Shown: positions 55,959 through 64,000 of the stretch, in pieces
Layout: every line of letters begins with the position of its first letter
Position numbering within the stretch: the stretch's first letter is position 1
From: Candidatus Peribacteria bacterium
GTDB taxonomy: Bacteria > Patescibacteriota > Gracilibacteria > UBA1369 > LOWO2-01-FULL-3
Length of the DNA: 64,000 bases
Direction: 5' to 3'
NCBI GenBank assembly: GCA_943357285.1
Contig: CALRGJ010000004.1
Span: forward strand, 1 to 64,000
Program-made: the position numbers and the translations under genes
The notes under the pieces: generated by a model
What the model saw: only the letters and a program-made list of their open reading frames with translations
Database searches by the model: none
What the model was told of the DNA's origin: nothing

Positions 55959-56903
55959 CTACTTCTTGAGCCCCACTGGGAGCTTCACCATGCGCTCCTC
56001 CCCCTTCGGGGTGGGAGTGACGGCGGGCGTCGCCAGCTTGGTCGGCGGGACTGAGGACGGGGCGGCCTTCATGACCTTGGGTGGGGCCTTGGGGGCCTCG
56101 ACCTTCGGTTCCGGCTGGATGGCCGGAGGAGCGTCGTCCTCGTTGATGTCTCGGAGAGCGGCGTCGTGCCGCTTGATCCGATACATGACGTGAACGCCGT
56201 CCACTCGGGTCATCGGCTCCTGGAGCCCCTCACAGAGCTCCTCGCTCTTCATATCCTTCACGGCCGCGGGAGCGGTCGCGTAGGAGTACGCTGAGGTATA
56301 GGTGCTCTTGATGGCCTTGACCAGGGCCGCGTTGAAGGCCGTCAGCTTCGTGCCCTTTTCGTCGTCCTTCTTGGACATCTTCAGGAGGAAACGGCGAACC
56401 GCTTCTTCCGTGGTGAAGCCGCGGTAGTGAACCGCAGCGGCGATTTGACACCCGTAGGTGTTTCCATCGCTGCAAACCACGTTGAGACATGGGTCGTCGA
56501 CGCACTTATTGCCGTCGCAGACCTTATCTCCTTCACAGATGGCTTCGATGCCCTCTGCGTCCGCGGATTCTGGTCCGCACTCAGGCTTGGGCTCAGGCTC
56601 GGCTGTCGGGGTGACGGCTGAGGCGGGGCCCGCAGGTTGAGCGGTTTCCTCGGACTCGGGCTCCTCGGCCGGTGCATCCGGCGCGGGGGGCCGTTCCCCC
56701 TTCTCCTCCTCGATGGCCGCCGGGGTGGCGGGTTCGGGGTTGGTGACGGGGGCCGGCTCGGCCTCGGGGGCGGGGTTCTTGACGGAGAGCTTCTTGACGA
56801 CCTCCTCTTTCTGAGGCAGGGGCGTCTTGGGCTTTTCGTTCTTGGACTCGCAGCCGATGAGGGTGATGAGGGCGATGATGATGGCGGCGGTGGTATAACG
56901 CAT
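55959..56903 (-). CDS. GC-rich putative lipoprotein with Pro/Glu/Ala-rich regions and a Cys-rich core
   Basis: Signal peptide/lipobox MRYTTAAIIIALITLIGC; CGPES...CEGDKVCDGNKCVDDPCLNVVCSDGNTYGC; AGGAG 10 nt before the ATG; composition unlike the rest of the window. Confidence 0.75.
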   Translation of the reverse strand: MRYTTAAIIIALITLIGCESKNEKPKTPLPQKEEVVKKLSVKNPAPEAEPAPVTNPEPATPAAIEEEKGERPPAPDAPAEEPESEETAQPAGPASAVTPTAEPEPKPECGPESADAEGIEAICEGDKVCDGNKCVDDPCLNVVCSDGNTYGCQIAAAVHYRGFTTEEAVRRFLLKMSKKDDEKGTKLTAFNAALVKAIKSTYTSAYSYATAPAAVKDMKSEELCEGLQEPMTRVDGVHVMYRIKRHDAALRDINEDDAPPAIQPEPKVEAPKAPPKVMKAAPSSVPPTKLATPAVTPTPKGEERMVKLPVGLKK

Positions 56904-56918
56904 GGGTCAGTGTCTCCT

Positions 56919-56930
56919 GATTCGCGAATC
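56919..56930. repeat. 12 bp perfect palindrome GATTCGCGAATC
   Basis: Direct reading; just upstream of the GC-rich CDS start. Confidence 0.9.
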
Positions 56931-56939
56931 GTATCTGTA

Positions 56940-56955
56940 AGGCATGCGCATGCCT
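56940..56955. repeat. 16 bp perfect palindrome AGGCATGCGCATGCCT
   Basis: Direct reading. Confidence 0.9.
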
Positions 56956-57016
56956 CCACTTGTGACAAACCTGACTTAGGTCTGACATTAGTGCTTCGCC
57001 GTTCTTCTCCGTGATG

Positions 57017-57076
57017 GATCAGTAGGCTTTGAAGACTGGAAAATTGCCCATTTCCAGCTTTCAGGGCCTACTGATC
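57017..57076. repeat. nested stem-loop
   Basis: GATCAGTAGGC (57017-57027) / GCCTACTGATC (57066-57076) enclosing CTGGAAA (57036-57042) / TTTCCAG (57051-57057). Confidence 0.88.
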
Positions 57077-57116
57077 TTGAAGTAGTTTAAATAAATTTTA
57101 AAACAAATCGTTAGTG

Positions 57117-57200
57117 GTAGAGAGAGGATCCGGCTTTCAGTACATTAGCTCAACCTTGCGGCAGGCGTTATGTCATTTTGAAAGACAGATGGCTCTCTAC
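57117..57200. other. second inverted-repeat-bounded segment, possible structured RNA
   Basis: GTAGAGAG/CTCTCTAC outer pair with CTTTCA/TGAAAG and ACAT/ATGT nested inside. Confidence 0.45.
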
Positions 57201-57287
57201 GACAGTTTTCAAGGAACGTTTAACGCAACAAAATTGTATACGTCAAAAGTCCAGAAATATAACATCAAACTGTGAAATTGTCAATGC

Positions 57288-60035
57288 CTATGCTTGAGCT
57301 GAGGGTTTTTGCGGTTGTGGTGCTACTGGTTCTGCTGCTGGAGTAGGATTTTGAGCTGGTGTGGTAGCTGTAGATTCTGTAGGAGTTGCTGCTGGTGTTC
57401 CCTGTTGTGCAGCTAAAATTTGAGCCATAGGGTTCTCAGCTGCTGGTTGAGCAGATCCTGCTTGGTTTGGTAATTTACTAGTGTCAACTGGCGCGGAATT
57501 TGGATCAATACCAATTCTTGATACGATTTCTTGTTCTACGAATTCCCTCTTACGAGCATGTTTCAATCTAGCGTATTCTCTGATGATTTTACCTACCTTA
57601 GGATTTTTCTTACTTTCATCCCAGATTGTAGCTACGGAGAATGGTCTGGAAGTTGTATTATTGATGTTTAATTTCATGTACATCTTGTAGTTCGAGATAC
57701 TAAGTACGTCCTGTTCTGTAAGAAGTGGGGCGTATTCTTTTGCAAGATATTCCGCATCTTCAGCACCTACCTTAAATGAAGAAATAGTACCAACGTTACC
57801 AAATACGGCGTCACGGATACCTGTAGAGGTGCTACCAAATTTGCTAGTAACTAACTGATTAATATACTGATGCGCCATGATTAAACTGAGGTGGTACTTT
57901 CTGGCCTCGGATAGGATTGAACAGAAACTGTCTGTGGCAAAGTTTTGAAACTCATCCACATACAGGAAGAAATCGCGACGATCTTTTTCCTCAATATCGG
58001 TACGACTCATAGCAGCCATCTGAATACGGGCTACCATTACGAGACCTAAAAGCTGAGTATTTAAATCACCAATTTTACCTTTGGAAAGTTTAACTAAAAG
58101 AATCTTTCCTTCATCCATTACCTTGCGGAAATCAAAGGCAGAATTTTTCTGACCAATGGTGTTTCTCATGATGGTATTGGTAATAAACGGACCAAATTTG
58201 GCACTGAAATACGGGATCATTTCCTGTCTTTCACGTTCACCTGTATTGGCATATTCATGTTCCCAGAAAGATTTAACTACCGGGTTTGTAACCTTTTTAA
58301 CTTTGTATTTCATGAAGGCATCATCAACGAACATTCTAGGTACGTCGATAAGAGTTGCGCCTTCTTCGTGATCCTCCATAAGAGTCAGACAAGCATTACG
58401 GAAATAATGCTGGATACGAGGTCCGAAAATTTCATCACCGAAAAGTTTAATAAAAATTTCTGTAGATTGTGAAGCGGCAAGATCCATTTCTGCTGGAGTT
58501 GTAGCTTCAAGGATATTTAAACCCATAGGTCTTTCAACGTCGGCAGGATCAAAAATAATTACATCTTTGGCTCTTTCTTTTGGAATGTAATCAAGTACTT
58601 CTTCCACAAGATCTCCATGAGGATCAATGATGCAGAATCCTTCGCCGTTTACGGCGTCTTGTCTGGCCATGAAAGATAAAAGTGCTGATTTACCTGATCC
58701 GGATTTACCAATGATGTAATGATGACGAGAACGATCTTGCTTCTTCATGTAAATTTCCTTTTTTACACCTCGGTAGAGGTTATATCCAAGCAAAAGACCT
58801 GATGTAGGAGTATCGACAGGCGCAGAAAGTACTTTGTAATCCAACCAACGAATGTTTGGAGTGTAATTGTATTTACTGTTTGGAAAATGATAGAGACTTG
58901 CAAGCTCGTCTTCACTCATTAGGGATTGTTTTTCACCAAATAAAACCCAGTGATTATCGAGGTTACGATTTTTGAAATTGCTTAAGAAAAGTAAATCGTT
59001 CATCGCATCGATGAAGAATATTCTTTTAGTCTGAAACCAGTTTGAGGCACTATCTTTGAAAAGATTTAATGATACTACGATATTGTTTGATATTTCTTCG
59101 GCACGTGATTCAGTTTTTCCTGAGCTTAATAGTCTTATAACTGTATCAAAACCTGCTCCTGAAGCCTTTACACCAATGCTTTTGGCTACTTCTTCTTTTG
59201 ATTGGAGCATTCTCACATATCCTCCGCCGGCGTCGGCCTTTGGTTCTATTTCCATTTTGTCGTAGCCCAAGAAAATTCCTTTTAGAACATTAAGGATAGG
59301 ACCTATGAATGGAATTTTGAAACCTTCTCCTTTTGGTTTTCCTTTAAAGAAAGCTTCACCAAATTCTTCAGCCTTTCTGGCCCATTTGTCGTCACGTGGT
59401 CTAACCACTATTTGGATGGCGGCTATTTCGTCATCTGCTAAACGTGTAAAAATATTTGTAAGATCGTTTAACGGATCGTTTTCGATTGTTTTGTAAGTTT
59501 TTATCGGAAACCAATACGGTTTTTCTTCATAGGCATAAAATCCCTTCATTTTTCCTCCAGGTTTTACGAGCTCGTATGGTTCGCATGGCTGGATATCAGC
59601 TGATGGGTAGTATGAAGTGATCTGTTTCTCTACTATTTCTCTGTAATAAATTGGTGTTGTAACGTAGAAGTCTATAACTTTTTCGTGCGCTACTAATTCA
59701 AATGAAAAAATATTGTTTTTGAAAATTAGAACTCTGAGTTTATTCATAGGATTCAATTCTCTCGTTTCCGATAGATTGCGGAAAAACTGAGTCATTATCG
59801 CTATTTTCTCTCTGAAATCTTTTTCGGTCTCTTTTTCTTTGTCTTTTTGTGAGTCTTCTCTAGGAAGAATCACCTTTAGGTAGACCAGATGTTTTGATTG
59901 ATGATGCTGATATAACCATCTGATCAAATGAAGAAATAGCCAAGCTCCTGCAACGATGGCAAAGGCCCAGATTGCTAATTGAATGGGATTGGCTTCTATG
60001 TACTTCCAGATGTTTAGAAAGAATTCCTGATTCAT
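57288..60035 (-). CDS. T4SS/TraD-VirB4-like DNA-transfer ATPase
   Basis: N-terminal TM, HHYIIGKSGSGKSALLSFMARQD (Walker A), FCIIDPHGDLVEEVLDYIP, FFLYVDEFQNFATDSFCSILSEARKYHLSLIMAHQYINQL (Walker B). Confidence 0.88.
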   Translation of the reverse strand: MNQEFFLNIWKYIEANPIQLAIWAFAIVAGAWLFLHLIRWLYQHHQSKHLVYLKVILPREDSQKDKEKETEKDFREKIAIMTQFFRNLSETRELNPMNKLRVLIFKNNIFSFELVAHEKVIDFYVTTPIYYREIVEKQITSYYPSADIQPCEPYELVKPGGKMKGFYAYEEKPYWFPIKTYKTIENDPLNDLTNIFTRLADDEIAAIQIVVRPRDDKWARKAEEFGEAFFKGKPKGEGFKIPFIGPILNVLKGIFLGYDKMEIEPKADAGGGYVRMLQSKEEVAKSIGVKASGAGFDTVIRLLSSGKTESRAEEISNNIVVSLNLFKDSASNWFQTKRIFFIDAMNDLLFLSNFKNRNLDNHWVLFGEKQSLMSEDELASLYHFPNSKYNYTPNIRWLDYKVLSAPVDTPTSGLLLGYNLYRGVKKEIYMKKQDRSRHHYIIGKSGSGKSALLSFMARQDAVNGEGFCIIDPHGDLVEEVLDYIPKERAKDVIIFDPADVERPMGLNILEATTPAEMDLAASQSTEIFIKLFGDEIFGPRIQHYFRNACLTLMEDHEEGATLIDVPRMFVDDAFMKYKVKKVTNPVVKSFWEHEYANTGERERQEMIPYFSAKFGPFITNTIMRNTIGQKNSAFDFRKVMDEGKILLVKLSKGKIGDLNTQLLGLVMVARIQMAAMSRTDIEEKDRRDFFLYVDEFQNFATDSFCSILSEARKYHLSLIMAHQYINQLVTSKFGSTSTGIRDAVFGNVGTISSFKVGAEDAEYLAKEYAPLLTEQDVLSISNYKMYMKLNINNTTSRPFSVATIWDESKKNPKVGKIIREYARLKHARKREFVEQEIVSRIGIDPNSAPVDTSKLPNQAGSAQPAAENPMAQILAAQQGTPAATPTESTATTPAQNPTPAAEPVAPQPQKPSAQA

Positions 60036-60071
60036 TTGTGTTTTTATTTATCTGATTATTATATCAGAAAA

Positions 60072-60101
60072 AGAGCTCTTCTACAAGTGTAGAGGAGCTC
60101 T
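60072..60101 (-). terminator. intrinsic terminator after glyS
   Basis: 13 bp stem AGAGCTCTTCTAC-aagt-GTAGAGGAGCTCT (one G:T); minus strand continues TTTTTCTGATATAAT. Confidence 0.85.
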
Positions 60102-60125
60102 AATGGTGTTTTTGTCAATCTGTCT

Positions 60126-61511
60126 CTATTTCAACTTTTCTTCAAGGAATTTCTCAATGTCAGTTATGGCGATTCTTTCTTGGTTCGTGGTATCGCGATC
60201 ACGAATTGTGACCATATTATCCTTCTCTATAGTGTCGAAATCTACTGTAATGCAATAAGGTGTACCAATTTCATCCTGACGGCGGTAGCGCTTACCCACA
60301 GCTCCAGATTCGTCGTATTCTACGTTCCACTTCTTGCTTAGGGTCTTGTAGATATCTTCGGCGATCTTAATAAGTTCAGGCTTCTTGATTAATGGGAAAA
60401 TTGCGGCTTTTACTGGTGCGATTTTAGGGTCGAAATGCATGATGGTACGTGGTTCTCCTCCGACTGTGTCTTCTTCGTAGGCATTGATTAAGGCGATAAG
60501 TACTGTTCTGTCGGCACCGAAAGATGGCTCAATAACGTGTGGAATGAATTTTTCGTTAGTCATTGGATCTAGATATTCCAATTTTTCTTTTGAAAAAGTT
60601 TGGTGTTGAGTAAGATCGAAATCTCCTCTGTAAGCAAGTCCCATCAATTCTCCCCACCCGAATGGAAATTCATATTCAATATCGAAAGTCATACTTGAAT
60701 AATGAGATAGTTCGTCTTTTTCGTGTTCGCGATAGCGAAGGCTATCTTTCTTGATTCCTAGGTCTAGGTACCACTGCCAACAAACTTTTTTCCAATCATC
60801 AAAAATTCTCTTAATTTCAGATTTATCTTTTGGTGAAACAAAATATTCAATTTCCATCTGCTCAAATTCGCGAGTACGGAAGGTGAAGTTTCCAGGTGTA
60901 ATTTCGTTTCTGAAGGCTTTACCAATCTGTCCAATTCCGAAGGGCACTTTCTGGCGGCAGCTTTGTACAACGTTTTTGAAATTTACGAAAATACCCTGAG
61001 CTGTCTCCGGTCGGAGATATACAGCTGTGGATGTTTCTTCTACTACACCTTGATGAGTCTTGAACATTAAGTTGAATGAACGAGCTTCGGTGAAGTCGCT
61101 AGTCCCGCATTTTGGACATTTTAGTTTATTTGCTGTGATTATTTCTGTGACTTCCTTTAACGATTTACCGACTGCAGCTTCTATTCCGAGATGTTCTTCT
61201 ATGAGCTTGTCTCCTCTGATTCTTTCCTTGCATTTCTTGCAGTCTATAAGTGGGTCGGAGAATGAGGCTACGTGACCTGACGCTTCCCAAACTTTTGGGT
61301 TCATTAGTATTCCGGCATCTAAACCTACCATATCATCTCTCTCGCGTACGAAAGTTTTCCACCAAAATTCTTTGATGTTTTTTTTGAGCTCGCAGCCGTA
61401 TGGACCGTAATCCCAGGTATTAGCGAAGCCTCCGTATATTTCTGAACCAGGAAAAATGAATCCCCTTCTTTTACATAGTGCCGCCACTTTCTCCATGATT
61501 GTTTGTGCCAT
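60126..61511 (-). CDS. glyS: glycine-tRNA ligase (dimeric type)
   Basis: ALCKRRGFIFPGSEIYGGFANTWDYGPYGCELKKNIKEFWW, YLRPETAQGIFVNFKNV, HVIEPSFGADRTVL. Confidence 0.97.
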   Translation of the reverse strand: MAQTIMEKVAALCKRRGFIFPGSEIYGGFANTWDYGPYGCELKKNIKEFWWKTFVRERDDMVGLDAGILMNPKVWEASGHVASFSDPLIDCKKCKERIRGDKLIEEHLGIEAAVGKSLKEVTEIITANKLKCPKCGTSDFTEARSFNLMFKTHQGVVEETSTAVYLRPETAQGIFVNFKNVVQSCRQKVPFGIGQIGKAFRNEITPGNFTFRTREFEQMEIEYFVSPKDKSEIKRIFDDWKKVCWQWYLDLGIKKDSLRYREHEKDELSHYSSMTFDIEYEFPFGWGELMGLAYRGDFDLTQHQTFSKEKLEYLDPMTNEKFIPHVIEPSFGADRTVLIALINAYEEDTVGGEPRTIMHFDPKIAPVKAAIFPLIKKPELIKIAEDIYKTLSKKWNVEYDESGAVGKRYRRQDEIGTPYCITVDFDTIEKDNMVTIRDRDTTNQERIAITDIEKFLEEKLK

Positions 61512-61520
61512 ATTCGGTGT

Positions 61521-61967
61521 TTAGTTTAATTTGCTATCAATAATTAGCGTAATTGGACCCTGGTTGACAAGGTGTACTTGCATATCAGCCCCAAAAACTC
61601 CTGTTTGAACTTTTATTCCTTTTTCTTTTAGTTTCTCTATAAACTTGTCGTAAAGTGGTTTTGCCACCTCTGGTTTTGCAGCTTCAATGAAATCTGGTCT
61701 GCGTCCTTTACGACAGCTGGCATATAAGGTGAATTGGGAAATTGCGAGAATTTCCTCGCCAACTTCTATAATAGATTTTTCGAAATATTTACCTTCGCTT
61801 TCAAATATTCTGAGGTTGGATATTTTCTCGACGAGGTATTCTATGTCTTTCTCTGTGTCGTCGTGGGTAACGCCTATAAGTAAGACTATGCCGCTTTTGA
61901 TTTCACCGTGAACTTTGTTTTCTATTTCTACTTTGGCCGGTCCGGACTTTTGTAATACTACTTTCAA
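61521..61967 (-). CDS. dtd: D-aminoacyl-tRNA deacylase
   Basis: MKVVLQKSGPAKVEI, LAISQFTLYASCRKGRRPDFIEAAKPE, GVFGADMQVHLVNQGPITLIID. Confidence 0.96.
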   Translation of the reverse strand: MKVVLQKSGPAKVEIENKVHGEIKSGIVLLIGVTHDDTEKDIEYLVEKISNLRIFESEGKYFEKSIIEVGEEILAISQFTLYASCRKGRRPDFIEAAKPEVAKPLYDKFIEKLKEKGIKVQTGVFGADMQVHLVNQGPITLIIDSKLN

Positions 61968-62136
61968 TGTTTTGAGAATTATTGTGCTGTAAAGTTAGCA
62001 TGTTGAACGGACTTAGACAACACTTTTGAGGCTAGTTTTTTCCTTTTGTGCTGCTGATTTTCATTATTTAAATTCGCTAAATTTGCCAAATTTTATTTTA
62101 GTTTCAGAATTTAAAGTGCTACTTAATTAATTATTT

Positions 62137-62448
62137 ATGAATAAGGAAATTATATGCTTGAATTCTTGTAAAATTAATTTGGATTTTTCATCGAGAAAAA
62201 TTTTCGTTGATGATGACGCGTTGATTTTGCGTAATAAATTGTTTGAATTGTTTGTGTGTTTTGTAAAGCATTCCGGAATAGTAGTTACACGAACTCAGTT
62301 GTTGGAAGAAGTTTGGGATCGCAATATTTGTTGGCCAACTAATACTTTGGATGTTCATGTTTCTATGTTGCGGAAGACACTTGGAAAACGTCTTGGCTAC
62401 GACGTTATTCGTACTGTGCATTGCATAGGATATATTTTTGAAATTTGA
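62137..62448 (+). CDS. stand-alone OmpR/PhoB-type winged-helix DNA-binding protein
   Basis: LRNKLFELFVCFVKHSGIVVTRTQLLEEVWDRNICWPTNTLDVHVSMLRKTLGKRLGYDVIRTVHCIGYIFEI; no receiver domain. Confidence 0.88.
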   Translation: MNKEIICLNSCKINLDFSSRKIFVDDDALILRNKLFELFVCFVKHSGIVVTRTQLLEEVWDRNICWPTNTLDVHVSMLRKTLGKRLGYDVIRTVHCIGYIFEI

Positions 62449-62563
62449 AAAACTATTAAACAACAAACTATTTTGGCAAGATACTCAACACCATTTTTTT
62501 GATATAATTCCAAAATGTTTTTATAATCGACTCAAGTTAAATCCTCTTAACCTCCTAATTCCT

Positions 62564-63643
62564 ATGTATAGCCCGCAAGTTGCGCCTGTTGTTCAAACAG
62601 TTACTGATTTGCATAACCTCGTAGACAATCTTTTGTTGTTACTTTCTGATAAAGAGAAAGTTGTAATCACAAAGCGTTTTGCTTTGGCTGGTATCACAAG
62701 AGCTACGTTGGAAGAAATCGGACAAGAATTTTCTGTCACTAGAGAGCGTGTAAGGCAGATTGAAAAAAATGCTTTAGCTAAAATGCGTCGCAATGTTTTC
62801 AATACAGCTTTGAAAAGTCTTCATGAGTTTGTTGGAAGTATTGTGAGAAAACATGGAGGTATTATGAAATCTGAAAACTTAATTAATGAGTTGTCAGAAA
62901 TTTTGCCCAATGATGTAAAAGTAGATGTCAATAATTTGAATTTGTCTTTGGCTTTGCATGACAATTTGGAATGCGTAGGAAATACAATAAATTTTTATCC
63001 TTATGTGAGAGATAAAGCTATTCCGGAATATTCTTTAAAACATGTTTCTGATCAATTAATCAATCAGCTTCATAAGTATGGAGATGTTAAGGCAATTGAT
63101 AAGATTCAGGAAGATTTGGGAGGACAACTTAAGCAAAATGATTTTGATCTTCTTAAAGTTAAATCGTTAATTGAAATAGATAAGAGACTAACAATCCTTG
63201 ATGATGATTTAGTTGGTTTATTGGAGTGGAGACATATTCATCCTCGCACTTTACGTGATAAAATTATGTTTGTTCTCAGAGGCGATAAATCTCCTATGCA
63301 TTTTTCTGCTATAGCTGAGAGAATTGGAAAAGCTGATTTTGATGCGCGTAGAGTAAATGTTCAGGCTGTGCACAATGAGCTTATTAGACATGATCAATTC
63401 GTTTTGATTGGTCGTGGTATTTATGCTCTTTCAGAATGGGGTTACGAGAAAGGGACGGTTGCGGAAGTTATTGAAAAGATTCTTAAAGATCATAAAGAGC
63501 TCGAACAAGATAAAATCGTTGATTTGGTTTTAAAACAACGCGACGTGAAAAAAATTACTATTGTTCTTGCGCTTAAGAATGATAGGAAATTTGCACGTAT
63601 TGGACGTAGAGTTTATAAATTGAAATCTGGTGCCAGGGCCTAG
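62564..63643 (+). CDS. sigma-70 region 4-like HTH fused to a HARE-HTH (RpoE-delta-like) domain
   Basis: LSDKEKVVITKRFALAGITRATLEEIGQEFSVTRERVRQIEKNALAKMRR; C-terminal LRGDKSPMHFSAIAERIGKADFDARRVNVQAVHNELIRHDQFVLIGRGIYAL; ORF opens at 62438. Confidence 0.85.
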   Translation: MYSPQVAPVVQTVTDLHNLVDNLLLLLSDKEKVVITKRFALAGITRATLEEIGQEFSVTRERVRQIEKNALAKMRRNVFNTALKSLHEFVGSIVRKHGGIMKSENLINELSEILPNDVKVDVNNLNLSLALHDNLECVGNTINFYPYVRDKAIPEYSLKHVSDQLINQLHKYGDVKAIDKIQEDLGGQLKQNDFDLLKVKSLIEIDKRLTILDDDLVGLLEWRHIHPRTLRDKIMFVLRGDKSPMHFSAIAERIGKADFDARRVNVQAVHNELIRHDQFVLIGRGIYALSEWGYEKGTVAEVIEKILKDHKELEQDKIVDLVLKQRDVKKITIVLALKNDRKFARIGRRVYKLKSGARA

Positions 63644-64000
63644 ATTTTTATAAATTTTGTTTTATCCTTATCGTATTCAGTTTTTAGACCTTGAAGGTTC
63701 TTGTTTATTGAATCAACTGCGAGGTCTTTTACTTGATCTTTGTACTTTCCAGTTGAATCTTCCAAGACTTCTTTAGCTTCCTTGTTTTCGGGATCTACTT
63801 TTAAAATTTCTTCGGCTGCTTTCATGGCTTTATCAAACTTTTTTAGTTTAACTAGTGTGTCCAAGTACTTTTCTCCGCCGTAGACGAATTCTTTTGTTTG
63901 AACTATCTCTCCTTCCAGTTTACGAGATTTTATTTGAGATTCTATTTCTTGGATTTTCTTGCTAAATCTATTTATTTTTCTTAAATCATCGAGAAAGCTT
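63640..64000 (-). CDS. partial CDS, TPR/coiled-coil-like C-terminus, truncated by window edge
   Basis: Frame stays open to 64000 (...LDDLRKINRFSKKIQEIESQIKSRKLEGEIVQTKEFVYGGEKYLDTLVKLKKFDKAMKAAEEILKVDPENKEAKEVLED). Confidence 0.7.
   Translation of the reverse strand, partial: SFLDDLRKINRFSKKIQEIESQIKSRKLEGEIVQTKEFVYGGEKYLDTLVKLKKFDKAMKAAEEILKVDPENKEAKEVLEDSTGKYKDQVKDLAVDSINKNLQGLKTEYDKDKTKFIKI

Noticed and set aside
56230-57014. Several overlapping ORFs (56230-56505, 56381-56968, 56427-56621, 56593-56988, 56637-57014)
   Set aside because: Alternative frames of a GC-rich segment with few stops; low-complexity Arg/Pro/Gly translations. Only 55959-56903 has a signal peptide, lipobox and SD.
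57017-57076. Insertion-sequence terminal inverted repeats or an integron attC site
   Set aside because: The arms are only 38 bp apart with no transposase or integrase in the window, and no clear RYYYAAC/GTTRRRY core; kept as an unclassified structured region.
1-64000. CRISPR array, prophage, toxin-antitoxin or restriction-modification locus
   Set aside because: No spaced direct repeats and no cas, phage structural, toxin-antitoxin or restriction-modification genes were recognised on reading; DinD has a Bro/KilA-like character but is not accompanied by phage genes.

Overview
This 64 kb window is densely coded and mostly AT-rich. It reads as a chromosomal segment of a small-genome bacterium; a Candidate Phyla Radiation (Patescibacteria)-type lineage is my inference from gene content, not a search. 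UGA acts as a normal stop (e.g. gatB ends in TGA). Most genes are housekeeping: gatB, recG, tyrS, rplU, pth, obg, thiI, uvrC, der, rpsB, tsf, ribBA, ribD, murJ, queA, cysS, murC, glyS, dtd. There is a compact folate operon (folP-PTPS-folK-folE-pabA-pabB), four tRNA genes, and conjugation-like T4SS parts. The most interesting observations are: (1) a two-gene locus (44.5-48.4 kb) in which an ATP-grasp glutamate-ligase-like domain, a retropepsin-like 'ATP-dependent zinc protease' domain and a DUF1704/MATCAP-like HExxxH+QEGLA metallopeptidase are fused in one polypeptide, next to a PKD + 7TM 'transglutaminase-associated' membrane protein; (2) a UvrC with a GNAT-like domain inserted in its RNase H-like nuclease domain and no C-terminal HhH region; (3) a folate operon with no FolB, carrying a PTPS with the dual CExxHGH motif; (4) two partner-switching loci, one with an MFS/NTT-like membrane-HEAT fusion; (5) a ~1 kb strongly GC-rich lipoprotein island bordered by palindromes and a structured intergenic region; (6) systematic overlap of convergent gene 3' ends, which makes the two long convergent gaps stand out. 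No CRISPR array, rRNA or transposase was seen. All family calls are by eye from the translated sequence.
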